A stretch of DNA of 64,000 nucleotides from Candidatus Accumulibacter conexus (GTDB lineage: Bacteria; Pseudomonadota; Gammaproteobacteria; Burkholderiales; Rhodocyclaceae), in contig JAGFNJ010000009.1 in the NCBI GenBank assembly GCA_017592775.1, positions 42,073 through 106,072 on the forward strand. The letters run 5' to 3'. Position 1 is the first letter of the stretch; every line of letters starts with the position of its first letter. Made by a program: the position numbers and the translations under genes. Under the pieces are notes generated by a model that was not told the DNA's origin, made no database searches, and saw nothing but the letters and a program-made list of their open reading frames with translations. Positions 43,178 through 52,759 of this stretch are shown piece by piece.

Positions 43178-44488
43178 TCAGGCGGCCGGCAGCCTGACGA
43201 CGACCAGCAGCCCGCCGCCCGGGGCGGCTTCGAGTCGCAACTCGCCGCCGCAGCCGGCAACGATGCGGCGGACGATTGCCAGCCCGAGGCCGCAACTGCC
43301 GTCAGTGGCGCGCGCCGGCTCCAGTTGCGCGAAGGCTTCGAGCGCGCGCTGGCGGTCGGCATCGGCGATTCCCGGTCCGTGGTCGCGCACGCTGAGAAGT
43401 GCGGCGCCGTCGGCGGCGATCGCCAGTCCCACCTCGACCGGCGGCGAACCATGCTGCAGCGCGTTGTCGATCAGGTTGTCGAACAGTCGCCGCAGGTTGC
43501 CGCTGCTGATCGCCACCTGAAAACGCTCGGCGGCGTCGCTGATCGCCAGCGCCACCGGCCGGCCGAGTTCGCGCTGATGGCCGACCTCCTCGCGCAGCAG
43601 GGCAGCCAGGCAGACTGGCGCGCTCGCCGCCTCGCCGCTCTCGCTGCGCAGGAAGGCCAGGCACTGGCCGACGATGCGCTCCATGTCGTCGACGTCGCGC
43701 GCGAGGCCGGCGCGTTCGCTGTCGCTGGCGAGCAGTTCGAGACGCAGGCGCAGGCGGGTCAGCGGTGCGCGCAGGTCGTGCGTCAGGCCGGCGATCATTT
43801 CCCGGCGTTCGGCGGCGGCGCTGGCGAGCTGGCTGAGCATCGCGTTGTGCCGCTCGGCCAGTCGCCGCACTTCGCGCGGGCCCTGCGGCGTCACCGTGCG
43901 CGCCGCGCCGTCGCCGGTCGCGGCGACCGCCTCGCCGAGGCGCGCCAGTGGACCGACGATGTTGCGCACGAAGAGCCCGGCGATGAGCAGGACGGCGGCG
44001 AGAGTGGCCGCCAGCAACAGCCAGAGGTCGGTCGGCAGTTCCTGTGGTTCGAAGCGCGGCGGCGGCAACACCAGCCACCAGCGCTCGCCGGCGGCGATGA
44101 AGCCGATCCACAGGCCGCTGCGCTGCCCCGGCCCGCCGTGGCGAAGCAGGACCGGCTCGGCCAGACGCTGCGCCAGTTCGACGGCGAGGCGGCGGGCGAA
44201 GGGAAAGCGCGGCTCGTGCCGTGGCACGCCGGCACCATCGGCGCGCAACTGCAGTTCGCCGGCATCGCCCGCTCCGAGCGCGGCCCGGGCGTCGGCGTCG
44301 AGTGCCGGCAGGACGACCTGCAACAGGCGCACCTGGCCGGCGAGCAGATGCACCGTCTGGTTGACGTGCGCGCCGCGACGGAAGTGTGCGAGGAGCGAGA
44401 AGGTGGCGATCTCGGCGACGGCGATGACGGCGATCACCAGCAGCACGGTCCTGCCGGCGAGCGATGCCGGAAAGAGGCCGAGCTTCAT
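43178..44488 (-). CDS. EnvZ-like sensor histidine kinase
   Basis: A 436-residue membrane kinase. Helices at ~13-35 (TVLLVIAVIAVAEIATFSLL) and ~155-176 frame a ~120-residue periplasmic sensor. HAMP follows (IVGPLARLGEAVAATG), then the H box MIAGLTHDLRAPLTRLRLRL with His237. Next come the N box RRLFDNLIDNALQHG, G1 SVRDHGPGIADAD and G2 GSCGLGLAIVRRI. It is coupled to the response regulator by ATGA overlap. The Spy/CpxP-like gene divergent from the pair suggests an envelope-stress or metal signal. Confidence 0.93.
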   Translation of the reverse strand: MKLGLFPASLAGRTVLLVIAVIAVAEIATFSLLAHFRRGAHVNQTVHLLAGQVRLLQVVLPALDADARAALGAGDAGELQLRADGAGVPRHEPRFPFARRLAVELAQRLAEPVLLRHGGPGQRSGLWIGFIAAGERWWLVLPPPRFEPQELPTDLWLLLAATLAAVLLIAGLFVRNIVGPLARLGEAVAATGDGAARTVTPQGPREVRRLAERHNAMLSQLASAAAERREMIAGLTHDLRAPLTRLRLRLELLASDSERAGLARDVDDMERIVGQCLAFLRSESGEAASAPVCLAALLREEVGHQRELGRPVALAISDAAERFQVAISSGNLRRLFDNLIDNALQHGSPPVEVGLAIAADGAALLSVRDHGPGIADADRQRALEAFAQLEPARATDGSCGLGLAIVRRIVAGCGGELRLEAAPGGGLLVVVRLPAA

Positions 44489-45213
44489 CCGGCCGCTTCG
44501 CCAGCCGCTGCGCCGCTCGCGTCGGGGACGAAGACGTAGCCCACCCCCCAGACCGTCTGCAGATAACGCGGGCGGGCCGGATCGGCCTCGAGCAGGCGGC
44601 GCAGGCGGTGGATCTGGACGTCGATGGCGCGGTCGAAGGCTTCACTGCTGTCGCCACGGGTGAGTTCGAGCAGCCGCTCGCGCTTCATCGGCCGGTTGGC
44701 GTTCGCCACCAGCGTGTTGAGCAGGGCAAACTCGCCGCTGGTCAGCGGCACCAGCTCGGATCCCTTCGACAACTGCCGCGCGCCGCGGTCGAACAGCCAG
44801 TCGCCGAAGCGGACGACGCCGCCTTCCGGATCGGGTGCCGCCGGCGGCCGTGCGGCGCGGCGCAGGACGGCTTCGATGCGGGCCACCAGCTCGCGCGGGT
44901 CGAAGGGCTTGCCGAGGTAATCGTCGGCGCCCATCTCGAGACCGATGACGCGGTCGACCGGCTCGTCGCGCGCGGTCAGCATGATCACCGGTCGCGTCTC
45001 GCCGCGGGCGCGCAGACGCCGGCAGGCGGCCAGTCCGTCCTCACCCGGCAACATCAGGTCGAGGACCAGCAATTGCGGCTGGAAGCGTTCGATGAAGGCG
45101 TCGAGCTGGCGGGTGTCGGGCAGCAGCAGCGTGTCGAAGCCGTGACGGCCGAGGTAGGTGGCGAGCAACTGGCGCAGCTCGGCGTCGTCGTCGATCAGCA
45201 GGATCTTCTTCAT
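44485..45213 (-). CDS. OmpR-family response regulator
   Basis: A 242-residue regulator: receiver with acidic pocket LLIDDDAELRQLL, phospho-acceptor Asp52 in LVLDLMLPGEDG and Lys in YLGKPFDP. The C-terminal OmpR winged helix reads SGEFALLNTLVANANRPMKR, then DRAIDVQIHRLRRLLEADPA. First gene of the two-component operon. A 209-base divergent region to the Spy/CpxP-like gene carries its likely target sites. Confidence 0.94.
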   Translation of the reverse strand: MKKILLIDDDAELRQLLATYLGRHGFDTLLLPDTRQLDAFIERFQPQLLVLDLMLPGEDGLAACRRLRARGETRPVIMLTARDEPVDRVIGLEMGADDYLGKPFDPRELVARIEAVLRRAARPPAAPDPEGGVVRFGDWLFDRGARQLSKGSELVPLTSGEFALLNTLVANANRPMKRERLLELTRGDSSEAFDRAIDVQIHRLRRLLEADPARPRYLQTVWGVGYVFVPDASGAAAGEAAG

Positions 45214-45283
45214 GGGCGTGGCCGTGGTGGCGATGACCGGCATTCTATGCCAGGGTCGCAGGCCGGCCGTCGGCCGGCAACAT

Positions 45284-45322
45284 TTTGCAATCAGCCGCCG
45301 GGGTCGGTGCAATTCTTTGCAA
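45284..45322. promoter_or_regulatory. Candidate regulator binding site, two TTTGCAA boxes
   Basis: TTTGCAA at 45284-45290 and again at 45316-45322, 32 bases apart (about three helix turns), in the divergent region between the response regulator and the Spy/CpxP-like gene. TTGCAA is itself palindromic. The site matches the tandem-box layout of OmpR-type regulators, but the motif itself is not one I know. Confidence 0.35.
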
Positions 45323-45422
45323 CCGGCGACGCGGCAGAATGGGTCCATCGCCAGCGGGGCTGCCACAGCGCACCCCGCACCCGGGCGATCGTTCATCAAC
45401 CCGAGGAAAAAGGAGTACCGAC

Positions 45423-45947
45423 ATGAAATCGAGATTCACACCCCGTCTCATCGCCGCCGCGCTGGTTCTGTCGCTCGGCGCCGCCGGTACCGCGCTGGCG
45501 GTCAAGCCCGAGGCCTGCGGCTACGGCGGTGGCCGCATGGAGCAGCAGATGGGCCGGCACCTGCAGGAGATGTCGCGACTGCACGGCGACCTCAAGCTCG
45601 ACGCGCGGCAGGAGGCGCTCTGGCAGGAGGCGGAACAGTTCACGCGCAACGGCATGCGCGAGATGGGCGAGCAGATGCGCCGGCAGCGGGCCGAGATGCT
45701 GGCGGCGGTCAGCAAGCCGGGGGCCGATCTGCGGGCGGTGCTGGCGCAGATGGATGATCTGCGCGATGCCGGCCGCAAGCAGCGCGAGGCCGGCCGCGAG
45801 CGCTGGCTGACGGTCTACGACAGCCTCGACGCGAGCCAGAAGGAGAAGGCGCGGCTGTTCATCAAGAGCCGGCTGGAGCGTATGGGGCAGGGCGGCCGCT
45901 TCGGCCCGGGCGGACCTGGCGGACGCGGCGGACCGGCAGCCGGATAG
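45423..45947 (+). CDS. Periplasmic Spy/CpxP-like protein
   Basis: A 174-residue exported protein. The signal peptide (KSRFTPRLIAAALVLSLGAA, cleavage near ALA-VK at 26) is followed by a helical domain rich in Gln/Arg/Met: GRHLQEMSRLHGDLKLDARQ, then EALWQEAEQFTRNGMREMG. A second helix pair (LTVYDSLDASQKEKARLFIK) resembles the LTxxQ repeat of Spy/CpxP. A glycine/arginine-rich tail ends it. Such proteins act as chaperones or metal-stress sensors in the periplasm. AGGAGT before the ATG. Probably controlled by the divergent two-component pair. Confidence 0.85.
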   Translation: MKSRFTPRLIAAALVLSLGAAGTALAVKPEACGYGGGRMEQQMGRHLQEMSRLHGDLKLDARQEALWQEAEQFTRNGMREMGEQMRRQRAEMLAAVSKPGADLRAVLAQMDDLRDAGRKQREAGRERWLTVYDSLDASQKEKARLFIKSRLERMGQGGRFGPGGPGGRGGPAAG

Positions 45948-46265
45948 GTTGTCCCGGCTGTGCCGCGGGAGCTGCCCGCGGCCGCCACCTGCCGCCGGCA
46001 GCGAAGGCGCCGGCAGCAGCCGTTGCCGGGCGATGCGGGTCCGTCCTTCGCATAATCCTGCCGGACGTGGCACACTGGCGGCGTGACCAGGGGCCGAACA
46101 GGCGGTCCCTGGAGCGCGTGCGGCGAAGCCGGCAGCCGGCAGCCGGACGGCGGTCAGCGCCGCAATCGGCGTCGACGCAGTCTCGCGCGTGCGTGGGTCA
46201 GGTGGCCGCCTGGCGCAGACCTGGAGAAAACGCTGCTGCTGCGGCGCCTTGCCGACGACACCGCG
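45948..46265. other. Intergenic region, no gene
   Basis: 318 bases. The frame of the following acetyltransferase stays open back to 46083, but no family homology precedes ATG 46266. Nothing else seen. Confidence 0.4.
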
Positions 46266-48914
46266 ATGACCGTCCGTAACCTCGAATACCTCTTCCGCCC
46301 GGCTTCGGTGGCGGTCGTCGCCGAGCCGGACGAGGCCAGCCGTTACGCCGACGTGGTTCTGGCCAATCTCGCCGCCGGTGGCTTCAGTGGCCCGGTGATG
46401 TCGGTCGTTGCCCGGCAGCGCCGGCTGTTCCTGCTGAGCACCGGGGTACGCCTCGGCAAGCTGGAGGTGGTGCCCGACCTCGCCGTCATCTGTGCCTCGC
46501 TCGACAAGGTGCCGTCGATCATCGAACAGCTCGGCAGTCTCGGCACGCGCGCGGTGGTGGTCGGGCCATGGCTGTGGCACCGCATGCGCGGCGGCGAGAT
46601 CGCCGCCGCGCGACGGGGGATCCTGTCCGCCGCGCGGCCGTTCCTGATGCGCGTTCTCGGGCCGGGCAGCGGCGGCATCGTCGTTCCGGCGCACGGTCTC
46701 AACGCCAGTGCGGCGCCGGTGGCGATCGCGGCGGGCAAGATCGCTCTCGTCACGCACTCGACCGCGGTCACGGCGGCGGTACTCGATCGCGCCTGCAGCA
46801 AGGACATCGGCTTCTCGACCGTGCTGCACCTCGGCGCCGGGCTCGACGTCGATCTCGCCGACGTCCTCGACTGGCTGGCCGGCGACGACGCGACGAAGTC
46901 GATCCTGGTCCAGTTCGACACCGTGCCGGCCGGGCGCAAGTTCATGTCGGCGGCACGTGCGGCCGCCCGCCACAAGCCGGTGGTCGCCATCCGCGTGCGG
47001 CCGCTGGCGGACGGCAGCGGTGCTGCGTCACTCTCCGCCGACGAAGTCTACGCGGCGGCGCTGCGGCGCGCCGGCTGGGTCAGCGTCGACACCCTCGGCG
47101 GCGTCTTCGAGGCGGTCGAAGGCATGGCGCGCATGCGTCCGCTGCGCGGTGAGCGCCTGACCATCCTGGCCAACGGGCATGGCCTCGGGCGGATCGCCGG
47201 CGAGACGCTGCAGCGCGCGGGTGGCAAGCTGGGCAAGTTGTCGCAGGAGACAACCAAGCGGCTCGAAGGGCTGTTGCAGACGCGCTCGAGCCTTGCCAAT
47301 CCGATCGCGCTGCCGGCCGACGTGACTGTCCGGCAGTGGGCCGCGGCGCTGGCCTGCGTGCTTGCCGACAGTGGCACGCAGAACGTGCTGACCGTCTGCT
47401 CGCCGTCGCCCTTTGCCGCGGGCCCGCTGGTGGCAGAGGCGATCTGCGACGTTTCGCGGGAGAGCGAGCGCAACGTGTTCACCTGTTGGGTCGGCGGCAG
47501 CTCGATGCTCGAAGCGCAGCGGGTCGCCGCCGGCAAGGGCGTGATCAGCCACGAGTCGCCGGAACGGGCGATCGCGGTCTTTCTCGGGGTGCTGAGCTAT
47601 CTCCACAACCGCAGGCTGTTGCTGCAGTTGCCGCCGTCGCGCGCCGACGACTTCACGCCCGATCTCACCGCTGCCCGCAGCGTCATCGCTGAGGCGGTTG
47701 CGGCGCGGGCCGACAGCCTGTCGGCAGCACAGGCGGGCCGCCTGCTTGCCGCCTACGGGATGGCACTCGCCGCGCATCCGGTGAGCGCCAGCATCGATGC
47801 GGCGATCATCGCTGCCGATGCGGTCGGCTATCCGGTCGATCTCAGCCTCGTCACCGCCAGCGGACGCGACTGTGCCGGCCCCGCCCGGGGCCTCCGTTCA
47901 CCGGCCGACATCCGGCTCGCGGCGCGTGGGCTGCGCAGCACGCTGCGCACGCAGTCGACGAACGTGCGCGTCAGCGGTTACCGGGTGCGGCCAAGCGCGG
48001 CGCGCAGCGGGGCGCCGCCGCTGCGCTTCGGCGTCGCCAGCGATGCCGTCTTCGGACCGCTGATCGTGCTCGGGCCGGCACCCGGTGGCGGCCGCGTCGT
48101 CGTCGCGCTGCCACCGCTCAACCTGGTGTTGGCGCGGGACCTGGTGGCGCGCAGCGGCGTCCTCTCGGCGCTGGCGGAAGACGCGCGCGGCGAACTGCAG
48201 ACGGTGGCGAGCGAAGCGCTGGTCCGGCTGTCGCAACTGCTCACCGACCTCGACGAGGTGGTGGCCGTCGAACTCGATCCGCTGCATCTCGAGATGACGG
48301 GCGTCGTCGCCATCGATGCGCACATCGCGATCGGCCCGCCGGAGTCCAGGGGCGTCGGACACCGCTTTGCCATACGTCCGTACCCCAAGGAGTTGGAGCA
48401 GCAGCTCGAGTGGCAGGGCCGCCACCTGCTGCTCCGGCCGATCCGACCCGACGACGAGACGCTGCTCGGCGAACTGCTCAACTCGCTGGCGCCCGAGGAT
48501 TCGCGCATGCGCTTCTTCGACTCGATCAGGAACCTGCCGCGGGTGCGCCTCGCCCGCTTTGCACAGATCGACTACGATCGCGAAATGGCGCTGGTGGCAA
48601 TCGAGAAGGGTGCCGATGGCGGCGAGCGCGTGCTGGGCGAGGTGCGTGCCGTCAGCGAGCCGGGCAACGCCGTCGCCGACTTCGCCATCGTCGTTGCCTC
48701 CGACATCAAGGGAATGGGCCTCGGTGCCGCGCTGCTGCTCAGCCTCATTCGCTATTGCCGCAACGAGGGCATCGGCGAGCTGCGTGCCGAGACGCTCGAC
48801 GGCAATCTGCGCATGCAGGGGCTGGCGCGCAAGCTGGGTTTCGTGCTGCGCAGCGGATCCGATCGCGGGACGATCGATCTCCGCCTGGCGCTGGGCAGCA
48901 GTGCCGGCGCCTGA
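46266..48914 (+). CDS. Pat/YfiQ-type protein lysine acetyltransferase
   Basis: An 882-residue protein of the bifunctional ADP-forming-synthetase/GNAT family. Residues ~1-450 are CoA-binding and ligase-CoA domains (TVRNLEYLFRPASVAVVAEP, then KIALVTHSTAVTAAVLDRAC). Residues ~480-690 are an ATP-grasp-like domain. Residues ~700-882 are GNAT (LLRPIRPDDETLLGELLNSL, FAIVVASDIKGMGLGAALLL, LAETLDGN-type end). E. coli PatZ/YfiQ and relatives acetylate lysines of acetyl-CoA synthetase and others. Most members keep an intact but inactive synthetase half. The start matches the family's MTVRNLExLF. Confidence 0.9.
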   Translation: MTVRNLEYLFRPASVAVVAEPDEASRYADVVLANLAAGGFSGPVMSVVARQRRLFLLSTGVRLGKLEVVPDLAVICASLDKVPSIIEQLGSLGTRAVVVGPWLWHRMRGGEIAAARRGILSAARPFLMRVLGPGSGGIVVPAHGLNASAAPVAIAAGKIALVTHSTAVTAAVLDRACSKDIGFSTVLHLGAGLDVDLADVLDWLAGDDATKSILVQFDTVPAGRKFMSAARAAARHKPVVAIRVRPLADGSGAASLSADEVYAAALRRAGWVSVDTLGGVFEAVEGMARMRPLRGERLTILANGHGLGRIAGETLQRAGGKLGKLSQETTKRLEGLLQTRSSLANPIALPADVTVRQWAAALACVLADSGTQNVLTVCSPSPFAAGPLVAEAICDVSRESERNVFTCWVGGSSMLEAQRVAAGKGVISHESPERAIAVFLGVLSYLHNRRLLLQLPPSRADDFTPDLTAARSVIAEAVAARADSLSAAQAGRLLAAYGMALAAHPVSASIDAAIIAADAVGYPVDLSLVTASGRDCAGPARGLRSPADIRLAARGLRSTLRTQSTNVRVSGYRVRPSAARSGAPPLRFGVASDAVFGPLIVLGPAPGGGRVVVALPPLNLVLARDLVARSGVLSALAEDARGELQTVASEALVRLSQLLTDLDEVVAVELDPLHLEMTGVVAIDAHIAIGPPESRGVGHRFAIRPYPKELEQQLEWQGRHLLLRPIRPDDETLLGELLNSLAPEDSRMRFFDSIRNLPRVRLARFAQIDYDREMALVAIEKGADGGERVLGEVRAVSEPGNAVADFAIVVASDIKGMGLGAALLLSLIRYCRNEGIGELRAETLDGNLRMQGLARKLGFVLRSGSDRGTIDLRLALGSSAGA

Positions 48915-48948
48915 GCCGGCAGCGACGGGGGCCGGCCGACGACGCAGC

Positions 48949-50121
48949 TCAGCCCTGCTCGTCGCGCTCGAGCAGTTCCAGTTCGCCCTGTTGCGGGCCG
49001 CGCCGGGTGTCGTCGCGGTCAGCGGCCGTCAGTGCGCTGACGCGCACGCCGAGCAGCCGCAGCCGGTCCTCGAGCGCCACGCGACGCAGGCATTCGCGGC
49101 TGGCGCGCAGGATGTCGGCTGCCTCGGCGGTCGCCTGGGCGACGGTCAGGTCGCGCGTGACGACACGGAAGTCGGCAAAGCGCAGCTTGACGCCGATCGT
49201 CCGGCCGCGGCAGCGCTTGCGCTGCAGATCGTCGGCCAGCCTGCGGCAGAGCCCGACGAGGACGCCGCTGAGCGTCTCGCGGTCGTCGCGCGGATGCAGG
49301 TCACGCGCGAAGGTCGTCTCGCGACTGATCGATTTGGCCTCCACGGCGGTGACCAGCGGTCGCTCGTCGATGCCGTGCGCGGCGGCGAGCAGCCAGGCGC
49401 CGTAGCCGTGACCGAAGTGCTGCCGCAGCAGCGCGCCGTCGGTCTGCGCCAGCTCGCCGATGCTGTGGATGCCGAGCATCGCCAGCCGCTCGCTCGCCTT
49501 CGGGCCGATGCCGTTGATCCTGCGTACCGGCAGTGGCCAGATGCGCTGCCGCAGGTCGTCGCCGCCGAGGATCGTCAGTCCGTCCGGCTTGTCGAGGTCG
49601 GAGGCGATCTTCGCCAGCAGCTTGTTGGGCGCGACGCCGATCGAACACGACAGCCCGGTCGCCTCGCGCACCGCGTCCTTGATGCGTTGCGCGAGCGAGC
49701 GGGACTCGTCGGCCAGCGCGCTCAGGTCGAGGTAGATCTCGTCGATGCCGCGGTCTTCGCACTCGGGTGCGATGCGCGCGACGGCGGTCTTGAAGAGTCG
49801 CGAGTGATGGCGATAGGCGGGGAAATCGACCGGCAGCAGGATCGCGTCCGGCGCCAGGCGGGCCGCCTTCATGATGCCCATCGCCGACGCGACGCCCAGC
49901 GCGCGTGCTTCGTAGGTGGCGGTGGTGATGACGCCGCGGCCGACGTAGTCGCGCAGGCGTGCGAACTGCCGGCTGCCATCCGCCAGCAGCAACGGTTGCT
50001 GCGCACTGCTGCCGCCGATCACCAGCGGCTGGCCACGCAGTTCCGGGTAGCGCAGCAGATCGACCGAGGCGTAGAAGGCGTCCATGTCGAGGTGCGCGAT
50101 GCGGCGCGGCGGCGTGCTCAA
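48949..50121 (-). CDS. dinB: DNA polymerase IV (Y family)
   Basis: A 390-residue translesion polymerase. RRIAHLDMDAFYASVDLLRY holds the first catalytic Asp pair, ECEDRGIDEIYLDLSAL the second (Asp-Glu), and SCSIGVAPNKLLAKIASDLD the palm/thumb junction. A helix-hairpin-helix follows (RRINGIGPKASERLAMLGIH) and the little-finger domain ends it. The start is TTG at 50121, seven bases after CGGAG; no ATG suits the family start. Convergent with the acetyltransferase gene. Usual SOS-linked function; no LexA box recognised in the 270 bases before it. Confidence 0.93.
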   Translation of the reverse strand: MSTPPRRIAHLDMDAFYASVDLLRYPELRGQPLVIGGSSAQQPLLLADGSRQFARLRDYVGRGVITTATYEARALGVASAMGIMKAARLAPDAILLPVDFPAYRHHSRLFKTAVARIAPECEDRGIDEIYLDLSALADESRSLAQRIKDAVREATGLSCSIGVAPNKLLAKIASDLDKPDGLTILGGDDLRQRIWPLPVRRINGIGPKASERLAMLGIHSIGELAQTDGALLRQHFGHGYGAWLLAAAHGIDERPLVTAVEAKSISRETTFARDLHPRDDRETLSGVLVGLCRRLADDLQRKRCRGRTIGVKLRFADFRVVTRDLTVAQATAEAADILRASRECLRRVALEDRLRLLGVRVSALTAADRDDTRRGPQQGELELLERDEQG

Positions 50122-50391
50122 GGGTTTCTCCGTGTCGCGCTTTTCCAGGCGCAATGCCGGCTGGCGCTGATCCGTCCGGATCGGCGCGATTATGAACCAT
50201 TCTGCAGGGAGCTTTCCTGACGTAGCATGCTGCTGCCTGCGCCGCCGCGCGTCGCTCCCTGTTCCGGTGTGGGAAGGAACCGCCATGACCAGTCACCTGC
50301 TTCTGCCTGCTGCGCCGCACGGCCGCTTCGCCGAGCGGCTGCCGCCGACGCGCCGCGCCGCTGCCACCGGCAGCGCTGCCCGGGGCAGGCG
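50122..50391. other. Divergent intergenic region
   Basis: 270 bases between the start of dinB (leftward) and the transporter (rightward). It should carry both promoters; the sequence around 50190-50225 (GGCGCGATTATGAACCATTC) is the least GC-rich part. No clear boxes. Confidence 0.35.
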
Positions 50392-51696
50392 ATGACGATG
50401 CCGGTGGCCTCCTGGGTCGAGCGTTGCCGGCAACTCTCCGGCTGCCGTGCCGGTGAGGGCAGGGCACTGTTCTGGTCGTTCTGCGGCTTCTTTTTCCTGC
50501 TGGCAGGTTACTACGTGCTGCGCCCGGTGCGTGAGGAGATGGGGGTGGTGATCGGTCCGGAGAATCTGCAATGGGCCTTCAGCCTGACCCTGGGCGGCAT
50601 GCTGGCGATCGTTCCGCTCTATGGCTGGGCGGCTTCCCGCCTGTCACGCCGCAGGCTGCTGCTGACGGTCTTCGGCTGCACGACGACGGTACTCGCTGCC
50701 TTCCAGGCGTGGATCGCCGGCGGCGTCTCGTTGCCTGCGGCACTGGCACTGTTCGTCTGGATCAGCGTCTTCAACCTGGTCGTCGTCTCGCTCTTCTGGA
50801 CGGTCATGGCTGACAGTTTCGAGCATGCGCAGGCACGCCGACTGTTCGGCATGATCGCCGCCGGTGGCAGCACCGGCGCCCTGATCGGGCCGACGATCAC
50901 CGCCCTTTCCGTGCACGCGGTCGGCGTTCATGGTCTGCTGCTGGTCGCGGCGGCGCTGATCCTGTCGTCGCTGCTGTGCGTCCTGCGGGTCCGCGGCCCG
51001 AACGCGCACGGCGGCAGCGGCCAGCCGGTCGGTGGCAGCGTCTTCGCCGGTCTCGCCGAAGTGGTCGGCTCGCCCTACCTGGCGATGATCGCGCTGCTGG
51101 CCGTGCTGCAGAGTGTCGTCGGCACCTTCGTCTATTTCGAACAGGCGCGGCTCGTCAAAGCGGCCGCCCTGACGGCTGAATCGCGCACGCAGCTCTTCGC
51201 GATGCTCGACCTGGGAGTGAATCTGCTCGCTCTGGCGCTGCAGGCAGTCGTCGCCGGCCGGCTGATGCAGCGGCTCGGGCTCGGCATCACGCTGGCGGTG
51301 GTGCCGCTGCTGCTGACGCTGCCGTTGGCGGCGCTGGCGGCGATGCCGGCGCTGGCGACGGTGCTCTGCATCCAGGTCATTGCCCGGGCGGGTGGCCATG
51401 GACTGCTGCGGCCGGCACGCGAGGCGCTGTTCACGGCGGTCGACCGCGAGCCGCGGTACAAGGCGAAGAACGTCATCGACACGCTGCTCTCGCGCGCCGG
51501 CGACGCGCTCGGTGGCTGGCTGTACGCGATCGCCGGCCTCGCCACCACGGGCGTTGCCCTGGCAGCCATTCCGGGCGTCCTGACACTGGCCTGGCTGGGG
51601 CTGCAACTGGGCAACCGTTACCGGCGGCAGGCGGCCGCTCCGACTGGCGAAGGCGGCACCGGGAGACCGGCGGGCGATTCACCGACCGCGGGTTGA
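50392..51696 (+). CDS. MFS/NTT-like membrane transporter
   Basis: A 434-residue transporter with about 12 membrane helices. FWSFCGFFFLLAGYYVLRPV then REEMGVVIGPENLQWAFSLT is the start of the NTP/NDP exchanger-like MFS branch found in many proteobacteria; SRLSRRRLLLTVFG is the MFS cytoplasmic loop. GGGLxGxLIGPT-type helices are kept (GGSTGALIGPTITALS). Substrate unknown: free-living members of this group are unlikely to take up ATP. ATG 50392 or 50398. Confidence 0.82.
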   Translation: MTMPVASWVERCRQLSGCRAGEGRALFWSFCGFFFLLAGYYVLRPVREEMGVVIGPENLQWAFSLTLGGMLAIVPLYGWAASRLSRRRLLLTVFGCTTTVLAAFQAWIAGGVSLPAALALFVWISVFNLVVVSLFWTVMADSFEHAQARRLFGMIAAGGSTGALIGPTITALSVHAVGVHGLLLVAAALILSSLLCVLRVRGPNAHGGSGQPVGGSVFAGLAEVVGSPYLAMIALLAVLQSVVGTFVYFEQARLVKAAALTAESRTQLFAMLDLGVNLLALALQAVVAGRLMQRLGLGITLAVVPLLLTLPLAALAAMPALATVLCIQVIARAGGHGLLRPAREALFTAVDREPRYKAKNVIDTLLSRAGDALGGWLYAIAGLATTGVALAAIPGVLTLAWLGLQLGNRYRRQAAAPTGEGGTGRPAGDSPTAG

Positions 51697-51814
51697 GAGG
51701 TCATCAGACATGCGGTGCGAGCCCGCAGAATGGGTCAGCGTGGCAACGCGGCAGTCCGGCCGCAGGCTGGCGGCGCAGCCAACTCGTTGCCGCAGCTTCG
51801 GGAAGGAGATCGTG

Positions 51815-52750
51815 ATGCATTCGGGACCGACAGAGCCGCCCCGCGAGGGGCGGCGCAAGGCATTGAAGATGATTGCCGCGACCGGGCTTGCCCTGGCAGG
51901 CGGCGCAACGGCCGCTGCCACCGACGGGAACGTCCTCGGGAGACGCATTCCGGCGTCGGGCGAGCGGCTTGCCGCCGTCGGACTCGGCACCTACGAGACC
52001 TTCGATGTCGCGGACGCAGCGCTGCCTGCGCTGCAGCAGGTGCTGGCACGCTTCGTCGCGCTCGGCGGGCAGATGGTCGACAGCTCGCCGATGTACGGCC
52101 GTGCCGAATCCGTGCTCGGTCATCTCGCCGAGACGCTCGGCGCGCGCCAACGACTGTTCCTCGCGACGAAGGTGTGGACCAGTGGCGAGGCCGACGGCGT
52201 GCGGCAGATGGAGACCTCGTTCAACCGGCTGCGAACCAGGCAACTGGATCTGATGCAGGTGCACAATCTCGTCGACTGGCAGGTCCATCTGGCGACGATG
52301 CGCGATTGGCAACGGCAGGGACGGATTCGTTATCTCGGCGTCACGCACTATCACGCCGGCGCCCATCGCCAGCTCGAAACGGTACTGCGTGCGGCACGGC
52401 CGGACTTCGTGCAGATCAACTACAGCATGGCCGAACGCGACGCCGAAAGCCGGCTGCTGCCGCTGGCGCAGGATCTGGGGATCGCCGTCATCATCAACCG
52501 GCCATTCGCACAGGGAGCCTTGTTCACGCGCGTACGCGGCCGGCCGCTGCCGGCATGGGCGGCGGAGTTCGACTGCACAAGCTGGGCGCAGTTCTTCCTC
52601 AAATTCATCCTCGCCCAGCCAGCAGTGACTTGCGTCATTCCGGCGACGAGCAAGGTGCTGCACCTGGAAGACAATCTCGCGGCGGCGCAGGGCCGCTTGC
52701 CGGATGAGCGGCAGCTGAGCAGGATGGCCGGGTCTCTGCGCGATGCGTGA
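51815..52750 (+). CDS. Aldo/keto reductase with Tat-type signal
   Basis: A 311-residue aldo/keto reductase. The N-terminus has a twin-arginine-like signal (GRRKALKMIAATGLALAGGA), so it may be folded in the cytoplasm and exported. The barrel has the catalytic Asp/Tyr pair (VDSSPMYGRAESVLGHL), Lys in FLATKVWTSGE and His in LMQVHNLVDW. SMAERDAESRLLPLAQDLGI is the NADP region. GGAAGGAGAT before ATG 51815 is a strong ribosome site; a frame from 51710 is longer but non-homologous. Convergent with glpK. Confidence 0.88.
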   Translation: MHSGPTEPPREGRRKALKMIAATGLALAGGATAAATDGNVLGRRIPASGERLAAVGLGTYETFDVADAALPALQQVLARFVALGGQMVDSSPMYGRAESVLGHLAETLGARQRLFLATKVWTSGEADGVRQMETSFNRLRTRQLDLMQVHNLVDWQVHLATMRDWQRQGRIRYLGVTHYHAGAHRQLETVLRAARPDFVQINYSMAERDAESRLLPLAQDLGIAVIINRPFAQGALFTRVRGRPLPAWAAEFDCTSWAQFFLKFILAQPAVTCVIPATSKVLHLEDNLAAAQGRLPDERQLSRMAGSLRDA

Positions 52751-52759
52751 GGCGGACGG

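Noticed and set aside
46083-46265. Upstream extension of the Pat-like acetyltransferase
   Set aside because: The frame is open but Arg-rich and without family homology; the ATG at 46266 gives the family's standard N-terminus.
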